From Tritonibacter scottomollicae (GTDB lineage: Bacteria > Pseudomonadota > Alphaproteobacteria > Rhodobacterales > Rhodobacteraceae), in assembly GCF_003003215.1 (NCBI RefSeq), contig NZ_PVUF01000005.1:124001-188000 (forward strand): DNA of 64,000 bases, read 5' to 3'. The translations under genes were made by a program, and so were the position numbers. This document shows, piece after piece, positions 18,200 to 28,308 of this stretch (the stretch's first letter is position 1; every line of letters begins with the position of its first letter). A model generated the notes under the pieces. That model was not told the DNA's origin and made no database searches. It was given only the letters and a program-made list of their open reading frames with translations.

Positions 18200-21100
18200 A
18201 TGAAGATCGAACGTCGTTTCACAGAAGCAGGGCAGGATGCTTACGCGTCTTTGGATTTCATCGGGGCGACGTCCGAAATCCGCAATCCGGATGGCTCCAT
18301 CGTGTTCCGTCTCGAGGGCATCGAAGTGCCCGCGTCCTGGAGCCAGGTGGCCAGCGATGTCATTGCACAGAAGTACTTCCGCAAGGCCGGTGTCCCGTCC
18401 CGCCTGAAGAAGGTTCGCGAGAAAGGCGTTCCGGAATTCCTGTGGCGCTCGGTTCCGGCGGATGACGACGTTGAGATGGGTGGCGAGACCTCTTCCAAAC
18501 AGGTGTTTGACCGTCTGGCCGGCGCCTGGACCTATTGGGGCTGGAAGGGCGGCTATTTCACCACCGAAGAGGACGCCCGCGCCTATTTCGACGAGATGCG
18601 TCACATGCTGGCAAGCCAACGCGCGGCGCCCAACAGCCCGCAGTGGTTCAACACCGGCCTGCACTGGGCCTATGGCATCGACGGCCCGGCACAGGGGCAC
18701 CATTATGTCGACTACAAGACCGGCAAGCTGACCAAATCCGACAGTGCGTATGAGCATCCGCAACCGCATGCCTGCTTCATCCAGTCCGTCTCGGACGATC
18801 TGGTGCAAGATGGTGGCATCATGGATCTCTGGGTGCGCGAGGCGCGCCTGTTCAAATATGGCTCCGGTACCGGCACCAACTTCAGCCATCTGCGGGCCGA
18901 GGGCGAAACGCTCTCTGGCGGTGGCAAGTCCTCGGGCCTCATGGGATTTCTAAAGATCGGAGACCGGGCCGCCGGCGCGATCAAATCAGGCGGCACAACC
19001 CGTCGAGCAGCGAAGATGGTGATCGTGGACGCCGATCACCCCGATATCGAACAGTTCATCGACTGGAAGGTGATTGAGGAGCAAAAAGTCGCCTCCATCG
19101 TGGCCGGTTCGAAAATGCACGAGAAGATGCTGAACGGCATCTTTGCAGCCCTCCGGAGCTGGGACGGTCTGGCAGAGGACGCCTATGATCCTGCCGAGAA
19201 CACGGCCCTGAAGCAAGCGATCCGCGAAGCCAAGAAGGTCGCGATTCCGGAGACTTACATCAAACGCGTGCTGGATTACGCCCGTCAGGGCTATGACAGT
19301 ATCGAGTTCCCGACCTACGACACCGATTGGGACTCCGAGGCCTATTCCTCGGTCTCCGGCCAGAACTCCAACAACTCCATCCGGGTCACCAATGCATTCC
19401 TGCATGCGGTTGAAAAGGATGCCGATTGGGAGTTGATCAACCGGACCGACGGACGTGTCGCGCGGACCGTGAAAGCACGGGATCTGTGGGAGAAGGTTGG
19501 CCATGCCGCCTGGGCCTGCGCCGATCCGGGCATCCAGTTCCACGACACCGTCAACGAGTGGCACACCTGCCCCGAAGATGGCGAGATCCGCGGCTCGAAC
19601 CCCTGTTCGGAGTATATGTTCCTCGACGACACCGCCTGCAACCTGGCGTCGCTGAACCTGCTGACCTTCTATAAGGGCGGCGTGTTTCAGGCCGAGGACT
19701 TCATGCATGCCAGCCGTCTGTGGACGCTGACGCTGGAAATCTCGGTAATGATGGCGCAGTTCCCGTCCAAGGAAATCGCGCAGCTGTCCTATGACTTCCG
19801 CACGCTGGGTCTGGGCTATGCCAACATCGGCGGCCTGTTGATGAATATGGGCTACAGCTATGACAGCGACGAGGGGCGCGCACTCTGCGGTTCGCTCACC
19901 GCGATCATGACCGGTGTGGCCTATGCGACCTCGGCCGAGATCGCATCCGAACTGGGGCCGTTCCCGAGCTACGCGCGCAACGCCGATCACATGCTGCGGG
20001 TAATGCGCAACCACCGCACCGCTGCCTACGGTGCCACCGAGGGCTATGATAAGCTCACCGTGAAGCCGGTGCCGCTGGACCTGCAAAACTGCCCCGATGC
20101 ACGGCTGACGGAACTGGCGATGAGCGCCTGGGACGAGGCGGTGTCCTTAGGTGAGAAACACGGCTATCGAAACGCGCAATCGACCGTGATCGCGCCCACT
20201 GGCACCATCGGTCTGGTGATGGACTGCGACACCACCGGGATCGAGCCGGACTTTGCATTGGTGAAGTTCAAGAAACTCGCAGGCGGCGGCTATTTCAAGA
20301 TCATCAACCGCTCGGTGCCCTCGGCGCTGGAAGGGCTCGGCTATTCCTCCGCGCAGATCGAAGAGATCGTGTCTTATGCGGTCGGCCATGGCTCCATTGG
20401 CAACGCGCCGGGGATCAATCACACCTCGCTGACCGGACATGGCTTTGGCCCCAATGAGCTGGCAAAGGTCGACGCCGCGCTGGAAAGCGCCTTCGACATC
20501 CGGTTCGTGTTCAACCAATGGACCCTGGGCGAAGAGTTCTGCACCGGTGTCCTCGGCATTCCAGCGGACAAGCTGAACGATGCCGCCTTTGATCTGTTGC
20601 GCCATCTGGGCTTTACCAAGGCGGACATCGACGCGGCCAACGATCATGTCTGCGGCACCATGACCCTGGAGGGCGCGCCGCACCTCAAGGAAGAGCATTA
20701 CTCGATCTTCGATTGTGCCAACCCTTGCGGCAAAAAAGGCAAGCGTTATCTGGGCGTTGACAGCCACATCAAGATGATGGCCGCCGCACAGAGCTTTATC
20801 TCCGGTGCGATCTCCAAGACCATCAACATGCCCAATGATGCCACCATCGAGGATTGTCAGAAGGCCTATGAGCTGAGCTGGTCGCTCGGCGTGAAGGCCA
20901 ATGCGCTCTATCGTGATGGGTCCAAGCTGAGCCAACCGCTGGCCGCCGCATTGGTGGAAGATGACGACGAGGCCGCCGAGATCCTCGAGAGCGGATCGGT
21001 GCCGGAAAAGGCAGCGACGCTCGCCGAGAAGATCGTCGAGAAAGTTGTCATCAAGGAAATCATGAAGTCGCATCGCACCAAGATGCCGCAGCGCCGCAAG

Positions 21101-21853
21101 GGCTATACGCAGAAGGCGGTTGTTGGCGGGCACAAGGTCTATCTGCGCACCGGCGAGTATGAGGACGGCAACCTTGGCGAGATCTTCATCGACATGCACA
21201 AGGAAGGCGCGGGCTTCCGGGCGATGATGAACAACTTCGCCATCGCCGTGTCGGTCGGGCTGCAATACGGGGTTCCGCTGGAGGAGTTTGTCGATGCCTT
21301 CACCTTCACCAAATTCGAACCCGCCGGCATGGTGCAGGGCAACGACTCGATCAAGAACGCCACCTCGATCCTCGACTATGTGTTCCGCGAACTGGCGGTG
21401 AGCTACCTCGACCGCACCGATTTGGCGCATGTGAAGCCCGAGGGCGCAAGTTTTGATGATCTGGGCCGGGGCGAAGCGGAAGAAGGGGTCTCCAACCTCT
21501 CCGAGCTGAGCGACGGCGCGGCCTCGAAATCGCTGGAGGTGCTGAAGCAGATTTCCTCCAGCGGCTATCTGCGCAAACGCCTGCCGCAGGAGCTGGTGGT
21601 GCTGCAGGGTGGCCAGACCAGCATCGCGGTGACCGCGCTTGACGGCAGCAAGGATCCGGTTTCGGCACTGCAGACCTTGGTGCCGGAAACCTCCGAAGCG
21701 CCTGCGATGGCGGGCGGCATGGATGCGCGCACCAAGGCCAGAATGCAGGGCTACGAGGGCGATCCCTGCGGCGACTGTGGCAACTACACACTGGTGCGCA
21801 ACGGCACCTGCATGAAATGCAACACCTGCGGCTCCACCTCGGGCTGCAGCTGA
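18200..21853 (+). CDS. nrdJ: Adenosylcobalamin-dependent ribonucleotide reductase (class II)
   Basis: NrdJ reduces ribonucleotides to deoxyribonucleotides with adenosylcobalamin and does not need oxygen. The 1217-residue length fits the long alphaproteobacterial form. Motifs are [47 protein letters not shown] in the barrel, [20 protein letters not shown], and a C-terminal cysteine cluster [20 protein letters not shown] for re-reduction and metal binding. I chose ATG 18200 ([15 protein letters not shown]); 22 more open codons lie upstream but do not resemble the family. An inverted repeat at 21862-21882 follows the stop. Confidence 0.97.
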   Translation: MKIERRFTEAGQDAYASLDFIGATSEIRNPDGSIVFRLEGIEVPASWSQVASDVIAQKYFRKAGVPSRLKKVREKGVPEFLWRSVPADDDVEMGGETSSKQVFDRLAGAWTYWGWKGGYFTTEEDARAYFDEMRHMLASQRAAPNSPQWFNTGLHWAYGIDGPAQGHHYVDYKTGKLTKSDSAYEHPQPHACFIQSVSDDLVQDGGIMDLWVREARLFKYGSGTGTNFSHLRAEGETLSGGGKSSGLMGFLKIGDRAAGAIKSGGTTRRAAKMVIVDADHPDIEQFIDWKVIEEQKVASIVAGSKMHEKMLNGIFAALRSWDGLAEDAYDPAENTALKQAIREAKKVAIPETYIKRVLDYARQGYDSIEFPTYDTDWDSEAYSSVSGQNSNNSIRVTNAFLHAVEKDADWELINRTDGRVARTVKARDLWEKVGHAAWACADPGIQFHDTVNEWHTCPEDGEIRGSNPCSEYMFLDDTACNLASLNLLTFYKGGVFQAEDFMHASRLWTLTLEISVMMAQFPSKEIAQLSYDFRTLGLGYANIGGLLMNMGYSYDSDEGRALCGSLTAIMTGVAYATSAEIASELGPFPSYARNADHMLRVMRNHRTAAYGATEGYDKLTVKPVPLDLQNCPDARLTELAMSAWDEAVSLGEKHGYRNAQSTVIAPTGTIGLVMDCDTTGIEPDFALVKFKKLAGGGYFKIINRSVPSALEGLGYSSAQIEEIVSYAVGHGSIGNAPGINHTSLTGHGFGPNELAKVDAALESAFDIRFVFNQWTLGEEFCTGVLGIPADKLNDAAFDLLRHLGFTKADIDAANDHVCGTMTLEGAPHLKEEHYSIFDCANPCGKKGKRYLGVDSHIKMMAAAQSFISGAISKTINMPNDATIEDCQKAYELSWSLGVKANALYRDGSKLSQPLAAALVEDDDEAAEILESGSVPEKAATLAEKIVEKVVIKEIMKSHRTKMPQRRKGYTQKAVVGGHKVYLRTGEYEDGNLGEIFIDMHKEGAGFRAMMNNFAIAVSVGLQYGVPLEEFVDAFTFTKFEPAGMVQGNDSIKNATSILDYVFRELAVSYLDRTDLAHVKPEGASFDDLGRGEAEEGVSNLSELSDGAASKSLEVLKQISSSGYLRKRLPQELVVLQGGQTSIAVTALDGSKDPVSALQTLVPETSEAPAMAGGMDARTKARMQGYEGDPCGDCGNYTLVRNGTCMKCNTCGSTSGCS

Positions 21854-22416
21854 CGAGATCTCCCGGCGCGACCTGCGCCGGGGCTGCGAACCGCATCCGA
21901 AGGCACACCACCTTGGGCGATGCGTAGGGGAGTGGGAGGCCCGTTTGGGCGTCACATCCCCGACGAAACAGGAAGCGGCGTTCCAAGCGCCCTTTCGCAT
22001 GGATCAAAGGCACCCGACCCGGGCCTTTGACACCTGTCTGGAGTGGGTGCGCTCACTCCATACGCCGAGAAGGACCAGGCAAGAAAAAAACACCGGGCGG
22101 TCAACGAAACGAGCCTGATCGGCGAACCTGACCTCCTCTGTTTCAGAGGGGGTCTTTTTGTGTGTTGTCATGTGCTTACAGGGGGAGATGAATGCCGCGC
22201 TGGGTGCTGTTGTCTGGACTGGTGTCCGGGGGAGAGAGGCTCAGAGCGCAGCAAGTGGTCTGAGCGTTAAATTGTTCTCGCCAACGCGTAACTTGAACGA
22301 AGTGTTAAGCATAATGGACGACTGTGCTGATGGGGGGACGCGGTCGTCTTCTGCATCCCACTCGCATTGACAACACTCCCGCAAAACGCCGGCGCTGCCA
22401 GATGAAAGGCACTCCC
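21854..22416. other. 563-bp gap downstream of nrdJ, possible transcribed RNA
   Basis: No gene is recognised. The segment has an 8-bp perfect hairpin without T run at 21862-21882, a conspicuous GAGTGG...CCACTC-like dyad region near 22039-22062 and a strong terminator at 22130-22159. The terminator lies about 275 nt past the nrdJ stop, so either nrdJ has a long structured 3' UTR or a separate small RNA ends here. Confidence 0.5.
22130..22159 (+). terminator. Strong Rho-independent terminator
   Basis: A 10-bp stem (22130-22139 with 22145-22154, one G-U) with a 5-nt loop is followed by TTTTT. It probably ends the nrdJ transcript or a small RNA between 21.9 and 22.1 kb. Confidence 0.88.
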
Positions 22417-22968
22417 ATGATGTCCCTCCCGCTCTTGATCTCGCCGCTCTGCTCGATCCGGTCTGGGCTGGCGTTTGGGTTCGGCGTCGGATCGCTTGTT
22501 CTGTCCGTCAGCGCGCTTTGGGCCGGAGAGGTGGAGCATGATTGGTCAGGTCGTTTTCTCGGCGCGATCGCCGTACCGCCACAGATGGCGCTGCAGCCAC
22601 CAACGGCCCTTATGAAGATCCGCGATATGCCGTCCACAGCTGCCGAGCCGCGCGCTTTCCCGCAGCATCAGGCAAGCGGCACGCCGGGCGGTGGCTCGAA
22701 TCTGTGGCAGGGCGGCGCACGGCGTTCGCCAGCTGCGGAGAGACAGGTCCACACCACGCCGCCCTTCCGCAGCGGATTGCAAATTGTTCAGCCGAGGATC
22801 GGAGCTGCCGGACTGGCGCCGGGTGCGCTGGGGCTTGGGTGGGGTGTGGAAGTGTCATCGCAGGTCTACCTGCGGGGCAGCGTGTTTGGACGTGAGGATG
22901 GCGAGGGCGGCTATTCGCTGTCACCGGAGAACCGGCAGCTCGCCCTCACAGCGTCGTTCCGTTTTTGA
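22417..22968 (+). CDS. Hypothetical exported protein, possible outer-membrane link
   Basis: I do not recognise the family. The 183-residue frame has a hydrophobic N-terminal segment (GLAFGFGVGSLVLSVSALWAG) that looks like a signal peptide, a Pro/Gln/Gly-rich middle, and a C terminus QLALTASFRF ending in Phe, as outer-membrane beta-strands do. ATG 22417 has AAAGG seven nt upstream; an in-frame ATG at 22402 and a GTG at 22324 are alternatives. The length and the clean C terminus support a real gene, but no homologue is known to me. Confidence 0.6.
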   Translation: MMSLPLLISPLCSIRSGLAFGFGVGSLVLSVSALWAGEVEHDWSGRFLGAIAVPPQMALQPPTALMKIRDMPSTAAEPRAFPQHQASGTPGGGSNLWQGGARRSPAAERQVHTTPPFRSGLQIVQPRIGAAGLAPGALGLGWGVEVSSQVYLRGSVFGREDGEGGYSLSPENRQLALTASFRF

Positions 22969-23045
22969 CCCGCGCGCCGGTAACGCATCTCCTTGCTTCG
23001 CAGAAATGCTTGGCGGATCGCACTGGCTGTGCTACGCCCACAGTC

Positions 23046-23090
23046 ATGGCACGATTTGAAACCCTGATTATCATCTGTATTGCCTGCTGA
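23046..23090 (+). CDS. Putative 14-residue leader peptide for cysS-cimA
   Basis: A 14-codon frame (MARFETLIIICIAC, stop TGA) ends 128 nt before cysS. It holds four Ile and two Cys codons in its last seven positions, matching the genes downstream: cysS charges tRNA-Cys and cimA begins an isoleucine pathway. Its last codons and stop lie in one arm of a hairpin (23083-23089 with 23095-23101). No Shine-Dalgarno sequence precedes it; a weak TTGGCG/GCTACG promoter at 23010-23036 would place the transcript start next to the ATG, so it could be leaderless. Reading it as an attenuation leader is inference. Confidence 0.5.
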   Translation: MARFETLIIICIAC

Positions 23091-23160
23091 TTTTCAGCGG
23101 GCTGGTTTCTGTCGTTCCCTTCCATATGACAAGTTGCTAAGCCCGCGCTGCGCGCAGCGC
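23083..23160 (+). promoter_or_regulatory. Putative attenuator structures upstream of cysS
   Basis: Four segments can pair in mutually exclusive ways: 1 (23083-23089) with 2 (23095-23101); 2 (23095-23103) with 3 (23140-23150, with a 2-nt bulge); 3 (23145-23150) with 4 (23155-23160). This is the 1:2, 2:3, 3:4 plan of ribosome-controlled attenuators. The 3:4 stem has no T run, so an intrinsic terminator is not evident; Rho or translation effects would be needed. Confidence 0.4.
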
Positions 23161-23218
23161 TGTGGGGGAGCCGTATCCCGCCGTGCTGCTGGGCCGACTT
23201 GTTGTCGAAGGAGCTGAC

Positions 23219-24592
23219 ATGACGACGATCAAACTGCACAACACCAAGAGCCGGTCGAAAGAGGCCTTTGCGCCGATCGATCCCCAGAACGTGCGGATGT
23301 ATGTCTGCGGCCCGACCGTCTATGACCGGGCCCATCTCGGCAATGCGCGGCCCGTGGTTGTGTTCGACGTGCTGTTCCGGCTGCTGCGCCATGTCTACGG
23401 CGCGGATCACGTGACCTATGCGCGCAACTTCACCGACGTGGATGACAAGATCAACGCCCGCGCCGCCGAAAGTGGCCGCGAGATCGGTGAGATCACCGCC
23501 GAGACCACCCAGTGGTTCCTCGACGACATGGGCGCGCTTGGCGCGTTGGAGCCGACGCATATGCCGCGTGCGACGCAGTATATCCCGCAGATGGTTGCGA
23601 TGATTGCGGATCTGATCGACCGCGGCCATGCCTATGCTGCCGAAGGCCATGTCCTGTTTGCGGTGGACTCCTGGCGCGAGGGGTATGGTCAGCTTTCGGG
23701 CCGGTCGGTCGATGACATGATCGCGGGGGCGCGGGTGGAAGTGGCGCCTTACAAGAAAAACCCGATGGATTTTGTGCTGTGGAAACCCTCGGATGCGGAA
23801 CAGCCGGGGTGGGAGAGCCCCTGGGGACGGGGGCGTCCGGGCTGGCATATCGAATGCTCGGCGATGAGCCATGATCTCTTGGGCGAGAGTTTCGACATTC
23901 ACGGTGGCGGCAATGATCTGATGTTCCCGCATCATGAGAACGAGATCGCCCAAAGCTGCTGCGCCAACCCCAAGGGGGAGTTCGCGCGCTACTGGCTGCA
24001 CAACGAGATGCTGCAGGTCGAGGGCAAGAAGATGTCCAAGTCCCTGGGCAATTTCTTTACCGTGCGTGATTTGCTGGACAAGGGTGTGCCGGGTGAGGTC
24101 GTGCGGTTTGTGTTCCTGCAGACCCATTATCGCAAGCCGATGGACTGGACCGAGAAGAAGGCCGCGGTGGCCGAGGCGACGTTGCGCAAGTGGCGGGCAC
24201 TGACGGCGGGCATCGAGCCCACCGCCAGCGCTGCTGCCGCGGTCGTTGACGCGCTGGCGGATGATCTCAATACCGCTGGCGCCATTGCAGAGATGCACAA
24301 GCTGGCAGCTGCGGGCGATGCCGCCGGTTTGCTGGCGGCGGGACAGTTGCTGGGGCTTTTGAGCGAAGACATGGGCGCATGGGCCAAAGGGCCTGTTGTC
24401 GATCTCTCTGCGCATGAGGCACAGCTGTTTGCGGCACGCCAAGCGGCGATGGAAACCAAGGACTTTGCCGAGGTGGATCGCCTCAAGGCCGCCTATACCG
24501 AGGCGGGGCTGGAAGTGCGCATGTCAAAAACCGGTGTGGAACTTGTGCCCGGCACAGGGTTTGACGCGGCCAAGCTGGAGGGGCTGGAATGA
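23219..24592 (+). CDS. cysS: Cysteinyl-tRNA synthetase
   Basis: CysS attaches cysteine to its tRNA. The 457-residue class I synthetase shows [18 protein letters not shown] (zinc Cys30 and the HIGH-type motif at about 39-42), [43 protein letters not shown] and [15 protein letters not shown] 23219 follows the good ribosome site GAAGGAG; a GTG at 23162 is open in frame but unlikely. The stop overlaps cimA in ATGA. A putative Ile/Cys leader peptide lies upstream. Confidence 0.97.
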   Translation: MTTIKLHNTKSRSKEAFAPIDPQNVRMYVCGPTVYDRAHLGNARPVVVFDVLFRLLRHVYGADHVTYARNFTDVDDKINARAAESGREIGEITAETTQWFLDDMGALGALEPTHMPRATQYIPQMVAMIADLIDRGHAYAAEGHVLFAVDSWREGYGQLSGRSVDDMIAGARVEVAPYKKNPMDFVLWKPSDAEQPGWESPWGRGRPGWHIECSAMSHDLLGESFDIHGGGNDLMFPHHENEIAQSCCANPKGEFARYWLHNEMLQVEGKKMSKSLGNFFTVRDLLDKGVPGEVVRFVFLQTHYRKPMDWTEKKAAVAEATLRKWRALTAGIEPTASAAAAVVDALADDLNTAGAIAEMHKLAAAGDAAGLLAAGQLLGLLSEDMGAWAKGPVVDLSAHEAQLFAARQAAMETKDFAEVDRLKAAYTEAGLEVRMSKTGVELVPGTGFDAAKLEGLE

Positions 24593-26217
24593 CGGAACGG
24601 CTCTACCTTTATGACACCACTCTGCGCGACGGGCAGCAGACGCAGGGGGTGCAATTCTCCACGTTAGAAAAAAAGCAGATCGCCCAGGCGCTTGACGACC
24701 TAGGTGTGGACTACATCGAGGGCGGCTGGCCCGGTGCCAACCCGACCGACAGTGCCTTTTTCGATGAGGCACCCGAGACCCGCGCGACGCTTACGGCCTT
24801 TGGCATGACCAAGCGGGCAGGGCGCTCGGCAGAGAATGACGATGTGCTGGCGGCGGTGATGAACGCGGGCACCAAGAGCGTCTGTCTGGTGGGCAAGTCG
24901 CATGACTATCATGTGACTGCTGCGCTGGGGATCACGCTTGAAGAGAACCTCGACAATATCGCCCAGTCGGTGGCGCATATCGCGGCGCAGGGACGTGAGG
25001 CGCTGTTTGATGCCGAGCATTTCTTTGACGGCTATAAGGCCAATCCAGACTATGCGCTGGCGGCCTGTCGTGCGGCGCTGGAGGCGGGCGCGCGCTGGGT
25101 TGTTCTGTGCGACACCAATGGCGGGACGCTGCCGCATGAGGTCCACCGCATCGTATCCGAGGTGATCGCTGCGGGGCTGCCGGGCGACCATTTGGGCATT
25201 CACACCCATAACGACACAGAAAACGCGGTTGGCTGTTCGCTGGCGGCGGTGGATGCGGGCGTGCGCCAGATCCAAGGCACGCTCAACGGTCTGGGCGAGC
25301 GCTGCGGCAATGCCAATCTCACCACCCTGATCCCGACTTTGTTGCTGAAAGAGCCATACGCCAGCACCTATGAGACCGGAGTGCCGCAGGGCGCGCTGGC
25401 GCGGCTGACGACGGTAAGCCGGATGCTGGACGAGATCCTCAACCGGGTGCCGCAGAAACAGGCGGCCTATGTGGGGGCCTCGGCCTTTGCACATAAAGCG
25501 GGTCTGCATGCGAGTGCGATCCTCAAGGATCCCTCGACATATGAACATATTGAGCCTGCGGTGGTCGGCAACAGCCGCATCATCCCGATGTCCAATCAGG
25601 CCGGGCAATCGAACCTGCGCCGCCGTCTGGCTGAGGCCGGTATCGAGGTCGAAAAGGGCGATCCCGCGCTGGGGCGCATTCTGGAGCGCGTGAAGGAGCG
25701 TGAAACCGAAGGTTATTCCTACGACACCGCGCAGGCCTCGTTCGAGCTGCTGGCACGGGATGAGCTGGGCCAGATGCCGCAGTTCTTTGAGGTCAAGCGC
25801 TACAAGGTCACCGTGGAGCGGCGCAAAAACAAATACGACCGCATGGTCAGCCTGTCGGAGGCCGTCGTGGTGGTCAAGGTCGACGGAGAAAAGCTGCTCT
25901 CCGTCAGCGAATCCCTCGACGAGACCGGCAGCGACCGTGGCCCGGTGAACGCGCTGGCCAAGGCGCTGCGCAAGGATTTGGGGCGCTATTCCAAGGTGTT
26001 GGACGACATGCGGCTGGTCGACTTCAAGGTGCGGATCACCCAGGGCGGCACCGAGGCTGTGACCCGCGTCATCATCGACAGCGAAGACGGCAAAGGGCGG
26101 CGCTGGTCGACGGTTGGCGTCAGCCCGAACATATTGGATGCGTCTTTCGATGCGCTGCTGGATGCGATGAACTGGAAGCTTCTGCGCGATGCGGCCGAGG
26201 TGGTGGATGCAGTTTGA
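24589..26217 (+). CDS. cimA: (R)-citramalate synthase
   Basis: CimA condenses pyruvate with acetyl-CoA to citramalate, a threonine-independent route to 2-ketobutyrate and isoleucine. The 542-residue protein has the DRE-TIM barrel ([74 protein letters not shown]) and a C-terminal LeuA-type allosteric dimer domain. The length and the FFDGYK segment favour citramalate synthase over 2-isopropylmalate synthase. It is coupled to cysS by ATGA and overlaps the next gene by 11 nt. Confidence 0.92.
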   Translation: MTERLYLYDTTLRDGQQTQGVQFSTLEKKQIAQALDDLGVDYIEGGWPGANPTDSAFFDEAPETRATLTAFGMTKRAGRSAENDDVLAAVMNAGTKSVCLVGKSHDYHVTAALGITLEENLDNIAQSVAHIAAQGREALFDAEHFFDGYKANPDYALAACRAALEAGARWVVLCDTNGGTLPHEVHRIVSEVIAAGLPGDHLGIHTHNDTENAVGCSLAAVDAGVRQIQGTLNGLGERCGNANLTTLIPTLLLKEPYASTYETGVPQGALARLTTVSRMLDEILNRVPQKQAAYVGASAFAHKAGLHASAILKDPSTYEHIEPAVVGNSRIIPMSNQAGQSNLRRRLAEAGIEVEKGDPALGRILERVKERETEGYSYDTAQASFELLARDELGQMPQFFEVKRYKVTVERRKNKYDRMVSLSEAVVVVKVDGEKLLSVSESLDETGSDRGPVNALAKALRKDLGRYSKVLDDMRLVDFKVRITQGGTEAVTRVIIDSEDGKGRRWSTVGVSPNILDASFDALLDAMNWKLLRDAAEVVDAV

Positions 26218-26983
26218 CGATGATCTGATCGCCTGCGCCGAAGCGGTTCAGAAAGGCGATCCGGATCGCTTTATGGCCGCTATGGCCGCACCGGTTGAGG
26301 CGCGGCCGCTGCTGTTTGCGCTCTATGCCTTTAACATCGAGATGTCGCGCGCGCCCTGGGCCAGTCAGGAGAGCATGATTGCCGAGATGCGTGTGCAATG
26401 GTGGCGCGATGTCGGGGCGGAGATCGCATCCGGTGGGCAGGTGCGCCGGCATTATGTTTCGACACCGCTGGCGCGGCTGGTCAACCACGAGGCGGCGCAG
26501 GTCATTGATGCGATGGCGGAGGCGCGGCGCTGGGATATCTACCGCGATCCGTTCGAGGATGAGGCGGCGTTTGACGCTTATATCCACGCCACCGCGGGCG
26601 GCCTGATGTGGATGGCGGCGGCCTCGCTGGGGGAGGCCGAAGAGCGCGTGGTGCGCGACTACGCCTATGCGGCGGGGCTTGCGGCCTATCTGCGCGCTAT
26701 TCCTGAGCTGGAGGCGCAGAAACGCGTGCCCTTGTTGGATGGCACGACCGCCGGGATTGTCCGTCTGGCCGAGCGTGGATTGGACCGGCTTGCCGCCGCC
26801 AGACGCGATCGGCGGGCAATCTCCGCCGCGGCAAGCGCAGCCTTGCTGCCCGGTTGGCAAGCGGAAGCCCTACTGAAGCAGATTCGAGCGGAGCCGGAGC
26901 GGGTGGGCGCAGGCGCGCTTGGTGTCAGTGAGTTTCGCAGACGGGTGTCCTTGATGTGGCAGGCCGGCACCGGGCGCTGGTAA
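26207..26983 (+). CDS. Squalene/phytoene synthase-like protein, NDUFAF6 type
   Basis: The 258-residue protein belongs to the squalene/phytoene synthase fold: ALYAFNIEMSRA, MRVQWWRDV, RRWDIYRDPF and YAAGLAAYLRAIPELEAQKRVPL follow the usual helices. The two Asp-rich DxxxD metal sites of true prenyl synthases are not visible, and RVQWWRD resembles the mitochondrial complex I assembly factor NDUFAF6 and its alphaproteobacterial relatives. A role in respiratory complex assembly is therefore more likely than carotenoid synthesis, but that is inference. The start lies inside the cimA end (11-nt overlap), so it is in the same operon. Confidence 0.78.
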   Translation: MQFDDDLIACAEAVQKGDPDRFMAAMAAPVEARPLLFALYAFNIEMSRAPWASQESMIAEMRVQWWRDVGAEIASGGQVRRHYVSTPLARLVNHEAAQVIDAMAEARRWDIYRDPFEDEAAFDAYIHATAGGLMWMAAASLGEAEERVVRDYAYAAGLAAYLRAIPELEAQKRVPLLDGTTAGIVRLAERGLDRLAAARRDRRAISAAASAALLPGWQAEALLKQIRAEPERVGAGALGVSEFRRRVSLMWQAGTGRW

Positions 26984-27006
26984 CACGCCCCCGGTGCAAA
27001 CTGCGA

Positions 27007-28230
27007 TCAGGCGGTGGCGGATTTGGGTTTGAGCACCAACCAGATCAACGCGCCACCCGCCAGCACCAGGAAGGGCGCCATCGCCATGTTGACGGCGGCC
27101 CAGCCCTCGACCGGGTTGCCGCCAGAGCAGTTCATCAACCCGCCAGAGGCCACAGAGGCGACGGTCACGCCACCAAACACCATCAGGTCGTTGAGACCCT
27201 GCATGCGACCGCGCTCATGGGCCTCATGTGCGCCCGCCAGCATAGTGGTCGCGCCGATGAAGCCAAAGTTCCAGCCCACACCCAGCAGGATCAGCGCGAT
27301 AAAGAAGTTGCCCAGCTCGACCCCTTGCAACGCAACCGCACCGGCGCCCGCAAGGATCACCAGCCCGGCGCCCACGATCTTCTCAACGCCGAACCGTGCA
27401 ATCAGGTGGCCGGTAAAGAAGGACGGCACATACATCGCCAGAACATGCCAGGTCACGACGTCCGCCGCCGTGTTCTGACTGAAACCGCAACCGACCACTG
27501 CGAGCGGTGTTGAGGTCATCACCAAGTTCATCAACGCGTAAGAGACCATGGCACAGATCACCGCCACGGCGATCGTCGGCGTTTTCAGCAGTTCCAACCG
27601 GCTGCGCCCTGCAGGGGCGTCTTCCTTGGGGGCTTCGGGGCGAGGAATGCGGAGGAAAGCAAAGAGCCCAACGCCCAGCACATTCACCGCGATCACCGCC
27701 ATATAAGTGCCGAGGAAGGGAATGACGAAGGCATCGCTGGTGGCTTTCACCAGTTGCGGGCCGACGATGGCGGACAACAGACCACCGGCCATGACGTAGG
27801 AGATCGCCTTTGGACGGAAGCTGTCTGACGCAGTGTCGGCGGCGGCAAAGCGGTAAAAGCCCTGCGCACTCATATAGATACCGGTGAGGGCGCTGCCCAC
27901 GAGGAACACCGGGAAGGACCCGAGGTAGAGACCGTAGCCGCCAATCAAGCCACCCAGCGCGCCGCCCGTGGCGCCAATGGCAAATCCGGCGCGGCGCCCG
28001 AAGCGCTGCATGATCGCCGAGATTGGCGTGGCCGAGAGCATCGAGCCTGCGACGATCAGCGAAATCGGCAGCGTCGCAAGACAGGGGTTGGTCGCAAGCG
28101 ATTGACCAGCCAGACCGCCGACGATGAAAATCATCGGCATCTGCGCGCCCAGAAAGGCCTGTGCGAGCACAAGAATCAGGACATTGCGCTTTGCAATATG
28201 GTCGTCGGGGGCAGGAGCGGTCATAGTCAT
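27007..28230 (-). CDS. Major facilitator superfamily transporter
   Basis: A 407-residue polytopic membrane protein with about 12 hydrophobic segments in two halves. The A-motif-like MQRFGRRAGFAIGATGGAL lies after the second segment, as in MFS exporters, and MSAQGFYRFAAADTAS is characteristic of a subgroup found in proteobacteria. Substrate is unknown. I chose ATG 28230 (MTMTAPAPDDHIAKRN); the frame is open further upstream. It converges on the phytoene-synthase-like gene and is divergent from the glycosylase gene. Confidence 0.85.
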   Translation of the reverse strand: MTMTAPAPDDHIAKRNVLILVLAQAFLGAQMPMIFIVGGLAGQSLATNPCLATLPISLIVAGSMLSATPISAIMQRFGRRAGFAIGATGGALGGLIGGYGLYLGSFPVFLVGSALTGIYMSAQGFYRFAAADTASDSFRPKAISYVMAGGLLSAIVGPQLVKATSDAFVIPFLGTYMAVIAVNVLGVGLFAFLRIPRPEAPKEDAPAGRSRLELLKTPTIAVAVICAMVSYALMNLVMTSTPLAVVGCGFSQNTAADVVTWHVLAMYVPSFFTGHLIARFGVEKIVGAGLVILAGAGAVALQGVELGNFFIALILLGVGWNFGFIGATTMLAGAHEAHERGRMQGLNDLMVFGGVTVASVASGGLMNCSGGNPVEGWAAVNMAMAPFLVLAGGALIWLVLKPKSATA

Positions 28231-28308
28231 GGCAATTGCGTAGCCCTGAACAGGTGAAGGAACAAGCAGCGTGATATGCACCAATACAATTTTGGCGAGA
28301 CCCTCCAT

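Noticed and set aside
19000-22000. Long minus-strand frames opposite nrdJ
   Set aside because: They are products of high GC third positions in nrdJ; no domains or ribosome sites are seen.
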